DNA of 64,000 bases, taken from Acanthococcus lagerstroemiae. Lineage: Eukaryota; Arthropoda; Insecta; Hemiptera; Eriococcidae. The notes under the pieces were generated by a model. The model worked only from the letters and a program-made list of their open reading frames with translations, had not been told where the DNA came from and did not search any database. A program made the translations under genes and the position numbers. Each line of letters opens with the position of its first letter. Position 1 is the first letter of the stretch. Below are positions 23,327 to 36,652 of the stretch, one piece after another. Location: contig CM063108.1 in the NCBI GenBank assembly GCA_031841125.1, positions 66,002,344 through 66,066,343 of the forward strand. The letters run 5' to 3'.

Positions 23327-23529
23327 TAGGTTTACATCATAAGGAAAGTAAGAATTTACTTACCATCTTAGGTTGGAAGAAGCGCCAGAACACATTCCTT
23401 CGCCTCATTGTAACCTGTCAACAAACATTAGATATTTGCTTGTTAGAATTTTCAAAATTAGTACTCGTTGTACAAAATACGACGAGAAGTCAGAATTTGT
23501 TTCTGCTGGAAAACCAGTTACAATCAGCT

Positions 23530-25230
23530 CTGGCAGGTCTTGAATAGTTCTGAACAAGTCTGAGAGAGCCTTACAAGGCTTAGAACAGTTCGGAAGAGGC
23601 TTGAAGTGAAAATGAGTTCAGATAAGCAGGCCTGTAATTAATTAAAATGTCGTAAACAAGTTTGAAAGAGACTGGAAGAGGGTTTGAAGGTGTTTTAAGA
23701 AAGCCGGGAAAAGTGATGTCGGAAGGTTCTCCATTTCGGGGGTACAATAATTTGAAATTTGAGTGGAAAAGCAAAAAAGAAGAAGAGAGAAAGAGTAAAA
23801 AGTTAGTCTCATCCCTCATAAGCGGGAAAACGGAGTTAACGAGCGAAAAATCTTAGGAAGGAAAACTTCACAAATCAGATAAATTTTGTCTTTTTGAAAT
23901 TTTTCGAGGACGCCTTTCTATCAACTTGCGGAATAATTTTCCAATTTTCCCCCAATTCCTTTTCACTTTTTTGAAGGTACAATTAATATTTCTATCACCA
24001 CGTTTCTTTGGGGGGAGGGGGGCAATGTGCCCTCTTCAGTTTCGACGGTATTGCTGGAACAGTCTTACAGCATTTCAAACATACACGAGCGAGTCGCTTC
24101 AAGAGTTTTCGCAGCCTTGAAAAAGCTGGTAGTGTTTCATATAATTTCAAACACATTTGGAAGAGTCTCACAGCGCTTTAATCAACTTTCAAAAAGTCTT
24201 ACTGCGTCCTAATTTAGTCTGATAATTTTTTACAAGTCTGAAAGATGTTTATAGGGTCTGAAATTTAAATGCGTTTACTAGGTGGAAGAGTCCTTTACTG
24301 CTTTAAATAATCCTGAAAGAGTCTTGAAAAGTCTGGTGCGTGCGTTAGAGAGTTTCAAAGAGTCTATGCGAAGCTTACAGCATTGTAAATAAAATTTGGA
24401 AGTCCTTTATTGAGTGCCAATCAAGTCTGGAAGCGTTTCAAACAAGTCTGAATGAAGCTACACATGTTTAAGTTTTAAATGAGTATGGAAGTCTTATAGC
24501 GTTTTTATGAAACTTGAAATGATATTATTGTGCTCTAATCAAGTCTGGAAAAGTATTAAAAAGTTTGGATAGGGCTAACGATGTTTGAGAGTTTTAAGTA
24601 AAACTAGAAGAGTCTTTGGTACACTTTTTTTTTTTAAGTTAACATCTTGATGAGTTTTACGCAATCTTGGAAGCAACTGGAGTGTCTCAAAGAGTTTCCA
24701 GTAAGTTTAGGAAAATTGTCGTTTGGAAGAGTCTTAAATGAGTTTAGATGAGGCTAATGTCTGAATGAGTTTTAAGCAAGCCTATGAATCTTTATCTATT
24801 TATTTTAAAATTGGCCCTTCAATAGATTAGAAAATCCAATGACAGAAGGGGCCCAAGTTCGAGTCTTATGTAGTTCGGAAAAGGTTAGAAGTTTCTGAAA
24901 GAGTTTTGACAGAGTCTACAAGAGTTTTGTAGAGTGTAGAAGAGTTTTGTAGAGTGTTTGAATTAAGGTTGAGATAATATTAGTTTAACGTAGTTCTGGA
25001 AAAAGCTGAAATTGTCCTAATAAGTTTAAAACGATCCTACAAGACATACGACGTTATAGTTAGGTTTGACGAGGAGTACTTGTGACTTCTAATCAAGTGT
25101 GAATGAGAGTCTTAAGTCTGAGAGAATCTCACCCAGGTTTTGAAGACGCCGCAAGTATCTCGAAGAAGTTCACAAAGCTGTCAGAGTGTTGGAAAGTCTT
25201 AACCCGAGTTGAAATAGTCTTGAAAGAACA
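23530..25230 (+). repeat. AGTCTT-type degenerate array, longest block
   Basis: About 1.7 kb in which 'agtctggaagagtctta', 'gagttttaagcaagtct' and 'gtctgaaagag' variants recur every 20-35 bases, interrupted by a low-copy piece near 23750-24050. The divergence is high, so units cannot be counted reliably by eye. No coding function is seen. Confidence 0.55.
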
Positions 25231-28200
25231 AAACAGAATTTACTAACCAGTAAGAAAGCATTTTCTTGTAAAGCCGAGCCAAAATGACTTCGCTAATGTG
25301 CTATTTTTTAGTAGTGTTGACCTACATTCATCTGCGTTGGTGGATTTTTTTGGGGGAGGGGTGTAGTATGTTGTACCGAACTGCGAAATAATGCGCCACA
25401 TGTGCACAGTGAAGAAATGAGTTCTTATTAACAGAGATTTAGCCACTGTTAAGGAACCTTACCGTGCTGGAATCTAAATTTTGATGCCGAATCGAGTTTT
25501 GCGTCTTTAAATAAAATTCTGAGGTGCTGCTAAATGTTCTATTTTAATATTTGTAGGATGTAACAACTGGACACTCTTGGCGGCTGGGGTGTAACACATA
25601 CTACACCTGTTACATGAGAGTCACCACCCTGCTTAGGATATTTTTTCTGACGAATGCCTACCGCTCGGTTTTCTTTGAAATGTTAAATATCCTTAATAGA
25701 GAGCAAGAGGGATCTTGAACGGACCTTGAACGGACTAGCCGACAAGCAAACAGACAGAAATTTGGGAAATCCATACAGTCAGACATCGACATGCTAGAAA
25801 GCTAGAGGTTTTTCTTGAAAGATGATGGAGACTTTTTTGTGATGGAGAGATGGACTAAAACCAGAATATTGATTGCAGAGGATGGAAACCAGCTTAACCA
25901 CAGATTCATTAACCCTACCGTAAGGGTTCTCGCTCATCAGTATGGGCTCTTGGATTTGTTGAGAATATTGTCTTGTGTGACCATAGTATGTAGGGGTGGA
26001 ATTTTGAAGGTGAGGTGACTGGTAGTCTGAATTTTTGAAAGGAAGAAGTAGAGATTACATCAGTTTGACTTGGCAGTCTGGATGTCTGGACGCCAGAATG
26101 GCAACTTCGCGCTCTTGACTGGGAAAAAGCTCCCTGTAGCAGAATGGTTCTGCTGTGCAGTTGGTTTTGTACCTACGGTGTACTGTTTTCATCACCTTAA
26201 GAACCTCGTCGGGGTATTCGTCCGCTTGTTTGCTTCTGAAGCTGTGTGATTCTAATGGTGTCGCAACCCTGTTCGAAAGTCTGACTCCTAGCGTGCTATG
26301 CACTTATTTTCTAGAAAGGAGAACATGGCGATATTGGGAATTGAGAACCAAAAACCTAGAACACATACGACTACAGCCATTTTGAATCTTCGCAATCGTT
26401 CTACATCGAGTTCACCCAACACATGCGGTCTTAATTACGTGCGTTTTTGCGTCATAAACAAGCAACCGGGGACGAAGGAAAAAAAGACCGAAAGAGCGTG
26501 AGTGTGCTCGAAATAGCGGAAAAACTAACGATACACAAATGTCGTATACGTGCACCTGCCTAAATACTTTACAATGCCGAATTGTATACACACAATTCAT
26601 GCAGTTCCAGGTGCGTGATTTTCAATCGTGTCAACAGGTAACACAATTTTTAAACGCTGAAAGACTTTCCTTTTGTGTTTAATTTCCAGTTTTTCTCATC
26701 TACTATTTACGGTAGTCCCTAAAGTAGCGCAGGTTGAATCGGCAACTAGACATGGGTGCGAACTGGTGCACCTTGGTTTCGACAGGTTTCATTTGACAAA
26801 ATATTCATCCCTATTAGGGTTTTCTCCTTTTGCAATCTAGTTTCACCAAAGGCCAGTGTTTGCTGGATATACTACCCATTACATGAAGATAAAGAATAAT
26901 ACGTGCCATTCGTCAACCGTTTCGAATTTGCGTCTAGACGTCGAAAATTCACTTTATCCTATAAAATATGGCTTTATAATATTTACAGTAGCCAGCGGGG
27001 CCAATTCTCGTTTATTTTGTTGGTTCCATTCAACGAAGCGTGCTCGTTTCGACGAATCCTGCCAGAATCAAAAATAGACCTACTGTGCCCTACGATTTTG
27101 CCTACATTCTTCTGTTAGAGTATATATATAATTTTTTTATTTACATTACATTCGTTTGGAGTAAAATGTCCGCGAATTTTTCATAAACTAGCGTGAGGCC
27201 ATCGTTCATTAAAAGACGAAAAGAATGACGAATAGACGACGAAGAAAATTCATTTTTTGGCAACCGATTATGAAGTTCGCCGTATACGAGATAATTATAA
27301 TTTACATAAATTAAACCGGATCGATGTCGTGTATCAGAGTCTGTCAGAATCGTGATTCGTTTTTCTGAATACGCTTAGCTTTGGACGAGGTTTTTCATGA
27401 CTTTGGTCGATGTCTGTTCCCAGCTCAAATGACCGGCCGCGACCAAGTTGGCGCTTGGCAGCACGAAGCAAATTTAATGGCGCAACCGAACGTTTTATGG
27501 AGGAAACTAGTTCATCCTCTAGATCGACTATAAGACCATCTATAGGTACGGATGTGTATAGCTGGAGTTATAGCCAAGAGATGCTTCGTGTTGAAATAGT
27601 TGCTCGATACTTCTTTGATACGGTTCGTTGAACTCGTTCGTGTCGACTGTCAGACCTAAGTACAGGTGGATATGAAAAGTTCGCAGATCTGACCAAAGGA
27701 CAGCTGATCTGATTGGGCGTCGACAGCAGGCATGTAATAAGTCTTATACCTGCGGAGACAAATGTTTTGAAGCTGCTTCGGTGTCCTATGTCCTCCCTAA
27801 GCTCATATTTCCTCCTCTAGATCGCTTCAGAACTGTATTCACCACTTTGCTTCATCAAGTATGGGAATTTTGGGGCAGTACTCTCATTGATCCAACTTTT
27901 CCCTGCCAGTGCCGAATTGTATTAAATGAAAGAAATTATAGAAAATAAATTATTTAAAGAAAGAAGCTAATAGGAATACAGGACCGAAATTTAGAAGAAA
28001 TCAATCAAGGGAAAGACGGCAAAAGTGGTAGAATGCCAGAAATGGAGACTGTGACAAAATATGGCTGAACGGATAGCAATAACGGAAATAGAAGGGCAAA
28101 AAATTCAGAACTGAGGGAATCATAGAAAATGTAGAAATGGTAAAACTGACAGAATCTCAACTGCCCGACAGGCGAAATGCACGACGCTGAAGAAGTCGAG

Positions 28201-28272
28201 TCCGCCTGAATAATAATTATGTCCGATGCATTCGAACTGGAATACTTATTTTTTGCGCGTCATTGTGTTACG
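25231..28272. other. Low-copy intergenic sequence, no gene recognised
   Basis: Contains scattered frames of 60-82 codons on both strands without recognisable motifs. The stretches near 26.05-26.6 and 27.3-27.7 kb are more CpG-rich. From 27.95 to 28.2 kb the sequence becomes purine-rich and leads into the tandem array. Confidence 0.35.
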
Positions 28273-29390
28273 GAGTCTGAAGGGTTGAGAAGAGGGGAAA
28301 AAGAAATTTAAAAATGGGTTCAGGGGCTCAGAAAACCGTACTAACAAGTAAAGAATTTGGAAATTGGAGAAATTTGAGTAACTGAATATCAGAGAGGAGT
28401 ACAGAGGAGCCTCAAACGTGGAGGGAGGGGAAGTGTCTTTTGAATCGGATTCAGTGATCCGATAAAAATGACTACCGATGTGCAGAACGTGGAAATCGAG
28501 AAAACTAGAGTACCTGAAGATTAACCCTCTGTGGAGCCTGAAAGATTAAAAGAAGGGGAGGAAGATCTCCTGAAATTGATTTAGTTACCTAAGTGTATGT
28601 TTACGTATATTGGAGGAAAGAAAGCAGCGCATCACAACGCAACGTGTTAAAATGTAGGCGGACGGGAGTAGGTGGGAAGCCGAGCAGCAAAAACATGAAA
28701 AGAGGTTTTCGCTGCTCTAGTAGCCTACAATATAAACTTCCATTAAGAAACTCTATTATCGTACTATCGATGTAAGAACTTGAAAATTGAGGGACATTAG
28801 GAGCCTAAAGGATTAAGAGGAGAAGGGGAGAAAGTGATTTACCCAAGAAACTCTCCTATCGATGTAAGAACTCGAAAATTGAGGGAAATTAGGAGCCTGA
28901 AGGGTTAAGTAGTGGGAGAAAAAAAAACAGGAACGAATTCAGAGACTCAGAAAGCTGTTCTAACGCCATACAGAATTTGGAAATTGGAGAAATTTAAGTA
29001 CTTGAATATTAGACAACTGAGGAGCCTCAGAGGTGGATGGGATGGGAGAAATAATCTTTGAAACGGATTCAGAGACCCCAAAAAATGTACTATCGACATA
29101 AAGAACCTAGAAATCAGGGAAACTCAAGTACCTGAAGATTAATCTTCTGTAGAGCCTGAAGGGTCAAAGGAAGGGGAGAAAGAGCTCATGAAATCAATTT
29201 AGAAACCCAAGAAACCAAACCATCGATGTGAAGAAGTTGGAATTGAGGGAAATTAGAGTAACTGAAAATTAGCTCCCTGTGGAACGTAAAATGTTGAAGG
29301 GAGAGAGGAAATAATCTCTAAAATGAATTTAGTGACCCTTGAAACCGAAAAGTAAAATAATTTTTAGGCTCATATAGGAGACGGTTTCTC
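28273..29390 (+). repeat. Higher-order tandem repeat, about 130-bp units in a 615-620 bp block
   Basis: Units carry 'gagcctgaagggttaa.agg.ggggaga', then '.tcagagacccaagaaacc.tacta.cgatgtaaagaa.ttggaaattgaggga'. Landmark GAG positions at 28273, 28407 and 28534 are matched by 28893, 29022 and 29152, giving offsets of 620, 615 and 618. Neighbouring units differ more than units one block apart, so a larger block was duplicated. Confidence 0.65.
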
Positions 29391-31500
29391 TAGCGACTCA
29401 AGCTCAAATCTAAAAAATTAATGTTGATTCCCATAAGAAATTCTTCCCCCTGACGATATGGGTTAACTTTTTCCAATTCTGCTGAACGTTTGCAGAGCCC
29501 TATTAACCCGATGAATGGCTAACAAGGTATCGCCATTCTTAAATTTTGTACATTAAATGTTCCGTCGTTCTTTTTTTTTTTAGTACCTACTTATCTTTTG
29601 GCGTTTAACTTCATTTTCCACACGGGTGACACTTCTTTTTCTTTTACCGTGCATTTATTTTAACTGTTGTGTATTACATTTTTCATTGTGCATTTCTTTT
29701 TTCGGTCGTTCTTCATTTATTTTCCCATTAGACCCTCTAAAAATTTGTCGTGATTTCCTCTTTTTTGTTGTGCCGATGAATGCTTCCCTTTTTATTTGCA
29801 TATGTCTGCATACATAGTATATCAGTTTGGGGTTACTTGGCACTTTTAATAGACAACGCTATATTACCTTTTTCAGTGTTCATTCAGGAACATATGCAAT
29901 ATCACCCCATTGCGATACCATTTGGCACACTTATTTCTCAATTTTGTGGTAAAATTTACGGCGTGGGTGTGTCACAATCTCTTGGGGAAATATTCCGCAA
30001 TGTTCCATCAAAATTACAAAAAATAGCCCGGTTCCCTAACCCCGTTTCTACGGTCCATAGAAGGCGTCAAACTTGAAGTATAGAAAAAAGTGAACAAAGC
30101 CACCCCGTGTTACGGCAATTTTTCAGTTCAGGCCCACTTTCTCAATCTTTAGTCAAAACTTCTAGTTTGCTAACCTGTAGTGATTCTTATTCGGTACTCC
30201 ATCTACCGAATAGTTATCCGATACTTGAACCGCTAGATAAGCACTAACTAGAGATTGCGAAAGTGGGCCTAAGTCAGATTATTTCTTAACAGAGAAAAAG
30301 GATAAAGTTGACAAATGGAAAAAATGACTGAACAGATAGAATACAAAAATGCAAAGAATTCACAGAATTAATAGAACTGACAGGAATGCTAAAATTAATC
30401 GAATAATTTATAAAAATAGAAGAAATGAGGGAATCGAGGAAAATGGAGTGTACGTATTAGGTACCTACAGACAGAATTTTTACAGAATGGTAGATTTTGC
30501 ATAAATGAGGGAAATGATGCACCTGATAGAAATGATTGAATCGAAAAAAAAGAACAGAATGGATGAAATTGAGAGAAATGACGGAACTGACACAAATGAG
30601 GGAGTATAATAAAAGAGGAATACCTGACAGAATTATTGGGAGAAATAGGGAGATATACCGAGGCCGATGCGAAGAACATTTCTGTGGGGATTGGAGTAGG
30701 GGGGAGGTGATGGAATCAAAAATGCCGATCACAATCTGACAATTTTCACTTATCAAACGAAAACAACAAACAACAACGACTATAGTTTCCACCTTCCTGA
30801 TTATTCCAACTAGTAACTCAAATTTTCAAATTTTTCAAATAGAAGATGAAAGGAGTACACACACACCCCTTTCCAAATAACAGACCAAAATGAAAGAAAC
30901 GATGAGAATTTGAAAAATGAAAGATGAAGTAGAATTGATAGGAATTCAGACGGAATGGATACCGAAATGTTGGCCGAAATACGGAATGTGGAAGAAGTAA
31001 CTGATAGAAAGGATAGAAATTAAATTATGTAAAATATATGAAAACCAACAATATTGATGTACAAGACGCGATTCGCTGAAATGGCGTAATGAAATAACAG
31101 AATTTATGGACTAAAAAAATGCAGTTTTCCATGCCTATGGCGGAAAACATTTATACATTTTCCTCTTGTATACAATATTCTCTTCCGTTATCGTCTAACA
31201 AAGATTTCCGAACATCCGTGTTTTCAATTTCTCTGTCTATTCACATTGGAGTAGCCTCTTCCATCGCCTTCACGCTTCTTGCCTCGCTATTATTCGGAAG
31301 GTTACGAATTTACGATCTTTACCTCGATTTTCCAAATGCCTAACTTTTCTATTGCAGGTAACAGACCCGTAACGACATCATTGCCTCTCTCAATCGACCA
31401 TCGATACCCACTTCTCATGAAAAATTTCTTATTCAACTTTCGCTCCTCGAAATTTAAGATGGCGTTTTAGTGGTAAAGAACTTTCTTGCACTTGGCAAAT
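29391..31500. other. Low-copy and purine-rich degenerate sequence
   Basis: 29.4-30.28 kb holds no recognised feature. From 30.3 to 31.05 kb words such as 'agaaatga.ggaa.tga.aga' recur loosely, giving opposed spurious frames of 67-111 codons. No gene. Confidence 0.35.
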
Positions 31501-31750
31501 TGGATGCTGTTCAACAAAAGGGAACCAACTAACATTTGTAAACAAAATGAGTTATTAGTATCCAGGAAAGAGCGTAAAACGTAGAATTTTTCAAAATTGG
31601 GCCCCCGGTTGAAAAATGTGCACTCACATTGAAAAAAGCTTATCAGTAAACGCAATCCCGTATAGTTTCTACATGGCTCATGAAATTCGAATCACGTGTT
31701 CTCAAAAAGCGGATTCTGCTAGTTGGTTCCCTTTTGCTGAACAGCGTCCA
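31501..31750 (+). mobile_element. Inverted-repeat MITE, two-copy family, copy 2
   Basis: Ends TGGATGCTGTTCAACAAAAG and the complement of TGGACGCTGTTCAGCAAAAG, extending to GGGAACCAACTA. The order of internal phrases is the same as in 18127-18379 and few differences are seen. It lies about 1.1 kb upstream of the aquaporin start. Confidence 0.75.
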
Positions 31751-32844
31751 ATTGTTCTGCAACTTGTTGCCCCCTGTTATTGCGAAATTGACTATGTTAG
31801 GGATCGTTGAATAGATTCGAAGTTTCCATAGATTTGTGGGGTTGTACGAGCCTGCCACTAGCGTTAGTAAGTCTAATGAACCAGTAGCCCTTGAAATTAT
31901 CGGATGCTGTCGTGAAAATATCAGGGAACCTTCCTTTTCAAAACTGTACTTTTTAGTTTGGTTACTTTCAGTGATGCAGTTTTAAAAACTTACATGTAGG
32001 GCCGTCCAGAGCTTCTGAGGGGCCCGAGGCAAAAGCCCAGTGCCATACTTTCTTTAGGCGCCACGAATACATCTTGTTTTTTCTGAAAAAAGTCTTTAAC
32101 ATCTTATGTTCCGTGTTAAGGAAACGTCGTTTTTCAGCAAGCCCTAGAATCGCAGAACATGGGACAAATTACCCTATTTGCTCCTATCTCAGTGCAGGTC
32201 TGCTTATCGCCCTTTTCGAGAGAAGCGCACGTCTGAACAGTTCTATCAGCAATTGGGGACACAGTCCACGAATCGCATGCCCAAAACAACAAGTCTAACA
32301 GAAATTTCCGCTCGTTGAAGCACGATTTCAACACAATCGCGGGCACATACATTTTATCAACACTGTTTTTCGTCACATTAGAGCTCATCGTAGTGACAGC
32401 AAAATGTTATGTTTACGCTATCTCCCTTTTCTTCTCTATCCCAAGGCTCGTTTTCCCATTCCATCTCAACGTACATCACAAATCGAGGCCTACTCGAGTA
32501 ATATGACAGTCAAGCTTCTCTCGTTTTCGTAATTAATTATGTAGGATTTAAAATTATAACGAAATAAAACAGAAAAAACAATCCGTTGCCAGGCGAATGG
32601 ATGATGGTTCGCATTGCAAAAAATTAAAGCTGTAAAACATAAATGGTCGTCGCGTGAAAGTAAAATTTTCGAAATGATCGGCGTTTCTGTTTGCCAAGTG
32701 CGAGTGTACTCGATGAAATGAAAGGCTTTTATAAATACTTCGTGGAAACGTGGAGAGGGTTCGTTCATGTGACCGCGAAGCTCTCTGTTGTAAACACCGT
32801 ATCGTAGTTTCCATTTCATAATTTTTGTTCGCACATTTTTGCAG
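31751..32844 (+). promoter_or_regulatory. Upstream region of the aquaporin gene
   Basis: Low-copy sequence directly upstream of the first coding exon. A pyrimidine-rich tract ending TTTTTGCAG at 32836-32844 looks like a 3' splice site, so an upstream non-coding exon and promoter may lie here or further left. No unambiguous TATA box or initiator could be chosen by eye. At 31998 a 'gggccgtccagag' stretch hints at an old hAT end. Confidence 0.35.
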
Positions 32845-32870
32845 ATTAACACTCGAATCCTCGATACGAA

Positions 32871-33155
32871 ATGGCGCCAAAAACAGGCTATCGACTCGGA
32901 CTGGTTGAGCTCACCGACAACAGAAACAGTCTGGGCAAATCGTTGCTGGCCGAAGCCATTGGAGTATTCTTCATCAACTACTTCGGTTGTCTCAGCTGTC
33001 TGAAACCGGCAGCGCAGACCATCAGCTTCACGGTGAGAGGCGGCGATGAAGCGACTGCCAGCAATCAGACGTTCGCGTCGTCACCGCTGGAGCTCAGTTC
33101 GCAGACGGTGGTCATCGCTCTCAGCTTTGGCCTAGTGATCTTCGTTCTCGTGCAG
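32871..33155 (+). CDS. Aquaporin exon 1 (residues 1-95)
   Basis: Encodes the cytoplasmic N-terminus, helix 1 (around [16 protein letters not shown]), the long loop A, and most of helix 2 ending [11 protein letters not shown]. It ends CAG with donor GTAAGT at 33156. The filter residue F86 lies here. The exon is clearly more GC-rich than the flanking introns. Confidence 0.93.
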
Positions 33156-35863
33156 GTAAGTGGTGCGCGCGGGCGGCAGATCTCGTTATCATAATACGCT
33201 TTTAACTCGGTGGAAGTGAATAAATACTTCAGAACGAGCTCGGTGTTCCACATAGAACACTTAAAAACGCGCTTGGCATCGAAAACTAGCTGGCAGTTCA
33301 CACATACAAAAAAGAAGACACATCTAATATTTTTACGAACCATCTAATGACTATAAACTGTGAACTCCGTGTGTGTGATGCGCGGATATCCGAGACCGCT
33401 GTAAGATCTCTCAAATGGAATCCATTATACGCAATCAAGTGCTCGAATACGTTGCACCAAATTGACGATGACTGAGTTGAGTGGCCGGAGGCAAAGCTTG
33501 TAAGTTCCTCGAAGCGTGTATGGTATACATGTGTATAGTAAGATAGCGTAACCATTAACACGATTTTTACTTGTTGATGGATGGGAGAGGAGGTGAACGC
33601 TGATAGTTATTTTTCCAACATTGTAAATTCTATTCTATATCCGGACGAGTGTGGGTGAAGATGGAAGAATGACGGAGCAGGAATCGTGAATAGATGCGCG
33701 GAAACGTGCCGGCTTATGGCGTACGAGAAAGATGACGGTGTGGTCGGTCCTGGAGAACGGATTGCCAATGTCAAGGACTGGAAGTTCACGAGGGGCTGAC
33801 GGCGCTGATGAGCCAGCCAGTTACTAGTTACTACATAATACCTATATGTAATGCTGTAACGATCAATCAGCGTCACGTTTTGCATTCGAGGACGTGTCCG
33901 CTTCAAGCGGCGCGGTGCACTTCACAGTCGAATGTATCGAACCTGGTTCACTGGCGTCTGTACTTCTGAAATCGCAGCCATTTGTCAAGAAGGTGGCCAG
34001 TGACCGACTGAAACGGCTTTCAAAAGCTGAAAACAGTCTCTATCTTCGTAATACCGTTCATTCGTTCGTCCATTTGTTCGAGGGTGGCGGCTGAACCGTA
34101 AGAATTGGGGAGCTGCAATTTTCAGAATATGTTTGGTGAGTCCAGATGGAGTGGCGTTGAAATGAGGGGAGGGGAAGAACAACGCATCATTCGTACCTCT
34201 CCGGAAAAAGAAAACAATCGAAAACTAATCAGCAAGTTGATTAAAAGGCGTCTTAAGAGTTTTCTGAGACAAGATTTACAAGATTTTTCACCTGTCAACG
34301 TCGGTTTTCCCAGATGAAAAACTTTTTATCCACTTAAATTTTTAATTTATTCTCTCCCCCCTAAAAATAAACCTTTAGACGCCGCTGTCCAAACGAGGTT
34401 TTAGGTTGAAAATTATATCTTTATCCTGAATACAGTGCGGGTACATGATTTTGCCCCCGGTAATGCCAAAACTTAAAGAAATGGATTATGAATACGGTCT
34501 TGTTATTTAGTGTTGATAAGTGCCCTGTAGGGTGGCTTTTATTTACCCTCCTCCCCATTATCGTTCGTGTATTTTAGTACAGCAATTTTTTGAAGAAAAA
34601 AAAAGAAGAAGAAAAATCAAACTGGAGTGACTGAATTAATTTGACATGGATACGTCTAACGGGGTGCCGTGCGAAAGAGAAAAATTCCGCAGAAAAATGT
34701 TACATCGTGACGTAGTTGCGTATTCCTCTTTACGCGGTCATTCGTTCCACTACGTTTTGACCGACGTCGAACGATCCTGAGAATGGACGACTAAAACTCT
34801 GAATGTTCCTGCAATGACGTTGTTTGAATGCGTGAACATGTACGAATGTATCTGCATGCAGCGTAGTTGTAAATCCCTGATTTTTTGCAGTAATTTTTGC
34901 TGCAATCCCTATGCAGAAGGATCCACAAGGAACTACATTCTGAGTCCACATATTGAACTTTCAATATTTCATATTGTAACTCTTGTGGAATTTTTTGGTG
35001 AGGACTTATCGCTGAAATGACCCTAAATAAAAAGCAAACCGAGAAACCCTACGTTCAATATCACCAATGCCGACATGATTCAGTTTTCAGTATCCCACGT
35101 GGTCATCCCATAGAGCCTTCTGAGTAGGGGTTACTGCTAAAATTACCTCAGAAAAGAACTTGGTAACTCAAGGAACCCAAAGTCTCAGTTGTTGATCTTC
35201 TTTGCATTCTTTGGGGATGGGTTAGCGTTTGAATAAACTCAAAGGGTTTAACGAATCCGAAAACTATAAGAATAGAGGCTACCATATTGCATTTATTTGA
35301 TTAACATTAAAAGTACGCTATTATTTTATCTCTAGATCCTAGATAACCCTATTTTAGAGTTCCCCTGCGTCCCTTACATCATTTTATAAACTGAAATTTC
35401 CTGTCGCGTCTTTTGCTATGTCAAGACAAACAAATTTCTCGAGTTGAATCACTTTTTTGGGATGGGGAGGAAGAGGGAAAACTACAGAAAATATGTGTTG
35501 AAGGAAAATTTGATTTTTTCCTATCTGGAATCCTATGTTCAACTTCAACCCTTGTGCATCGGCTATTTTTTGCTACAGTTTTTGGCTACCGGGCTGCTGT
35601 ATCAAAATGTACTGATTTTTTTTCGCGGGAGTAATAATTGAAAATGAAAAAAAAGAAGAGAGATTAAAACAAGTTTCACTTTAGTACTTGCCTTCACTGA
35701 TTACGGCGGATCAAAGAGTTGACAGGGGGAGACAAACTTTACCCCCCCCCTCGTAGGAATCTTTTACTTAGCAGTTTGGAAAATTTACCATTTCAGTCAG
35801 GCGAGTTGGAAAAATCCAACAAGTTATAAATTGTTTTTTTTTTCTTTTTTTTTTTCTTTTCCT

Positions 35864-35895
<32 letters not shown>

Positions 35896-36621
35896 TGATA
35901 CTTGGGAATTGAGTTGAGAAAGTTGGGAAAACCCAACAAGACAAAAGGGTTTTCTTCTTTTGCTTTGACACTCGGGAATTTTGAGTTGAGTCAGTTAAAA
36001 AAATCCAACAGGTCAAAAGTTTTTTGTTTTTTGTTTTGATACTTGGGAATTCTGAGTTGAGTCATTTGGGACTTTCACAGTTTTTACACCCTCCCCTCCC
36101 CCGAAAAAACTCTTCGGTACGTCCCTGAATAAATTTAAGAAAATGTATATCAAAAATTGATTTTTTTTTTTAATGAGAAAATAAAGTGATGACTGAAAAG
36201 GAAACACATTTTTGGAAACTGAGAAATGAAGGAAAGAAAAACTAAATCACAATAATAATCAGTGGCGTAGCCAGACTTGGTATGAAGAGGGGGGGGGGGT
36301 TCGTTTCACTTCTACAATATTACAGATGTAATACTTACTATTACCAGAATAGATTTTAATTTTTCACACTGTCGGCCGATGCCAGGGGGTCAGCCCCCCC
36401 CCCCCCCGTAGCTACGCCCCTGATAATAATAATACTAGTAATAATAGTAATGTAAAGTAAAGTTGCCGAAATTGTACCTGTGCCTAAATTGTACCACACT
36501 GTGTACCTCACAAATTATTGGTAACTAGCGCTCCCATTCGGCGAAACTTGTTTCTACAATGCAATTTAGTAGTCCTAAGGTAAAAACTCGACCTATGAAA
36601 CTATTGGTAAACTTTTTATCA

Positions 36622-36652
<31 letters not shown>

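Noticed and set aside
35855..35900. Regulatory polypyrimidine element
   Set aside because: It is a simple TTTC microsatellite inside a decayed MITE.
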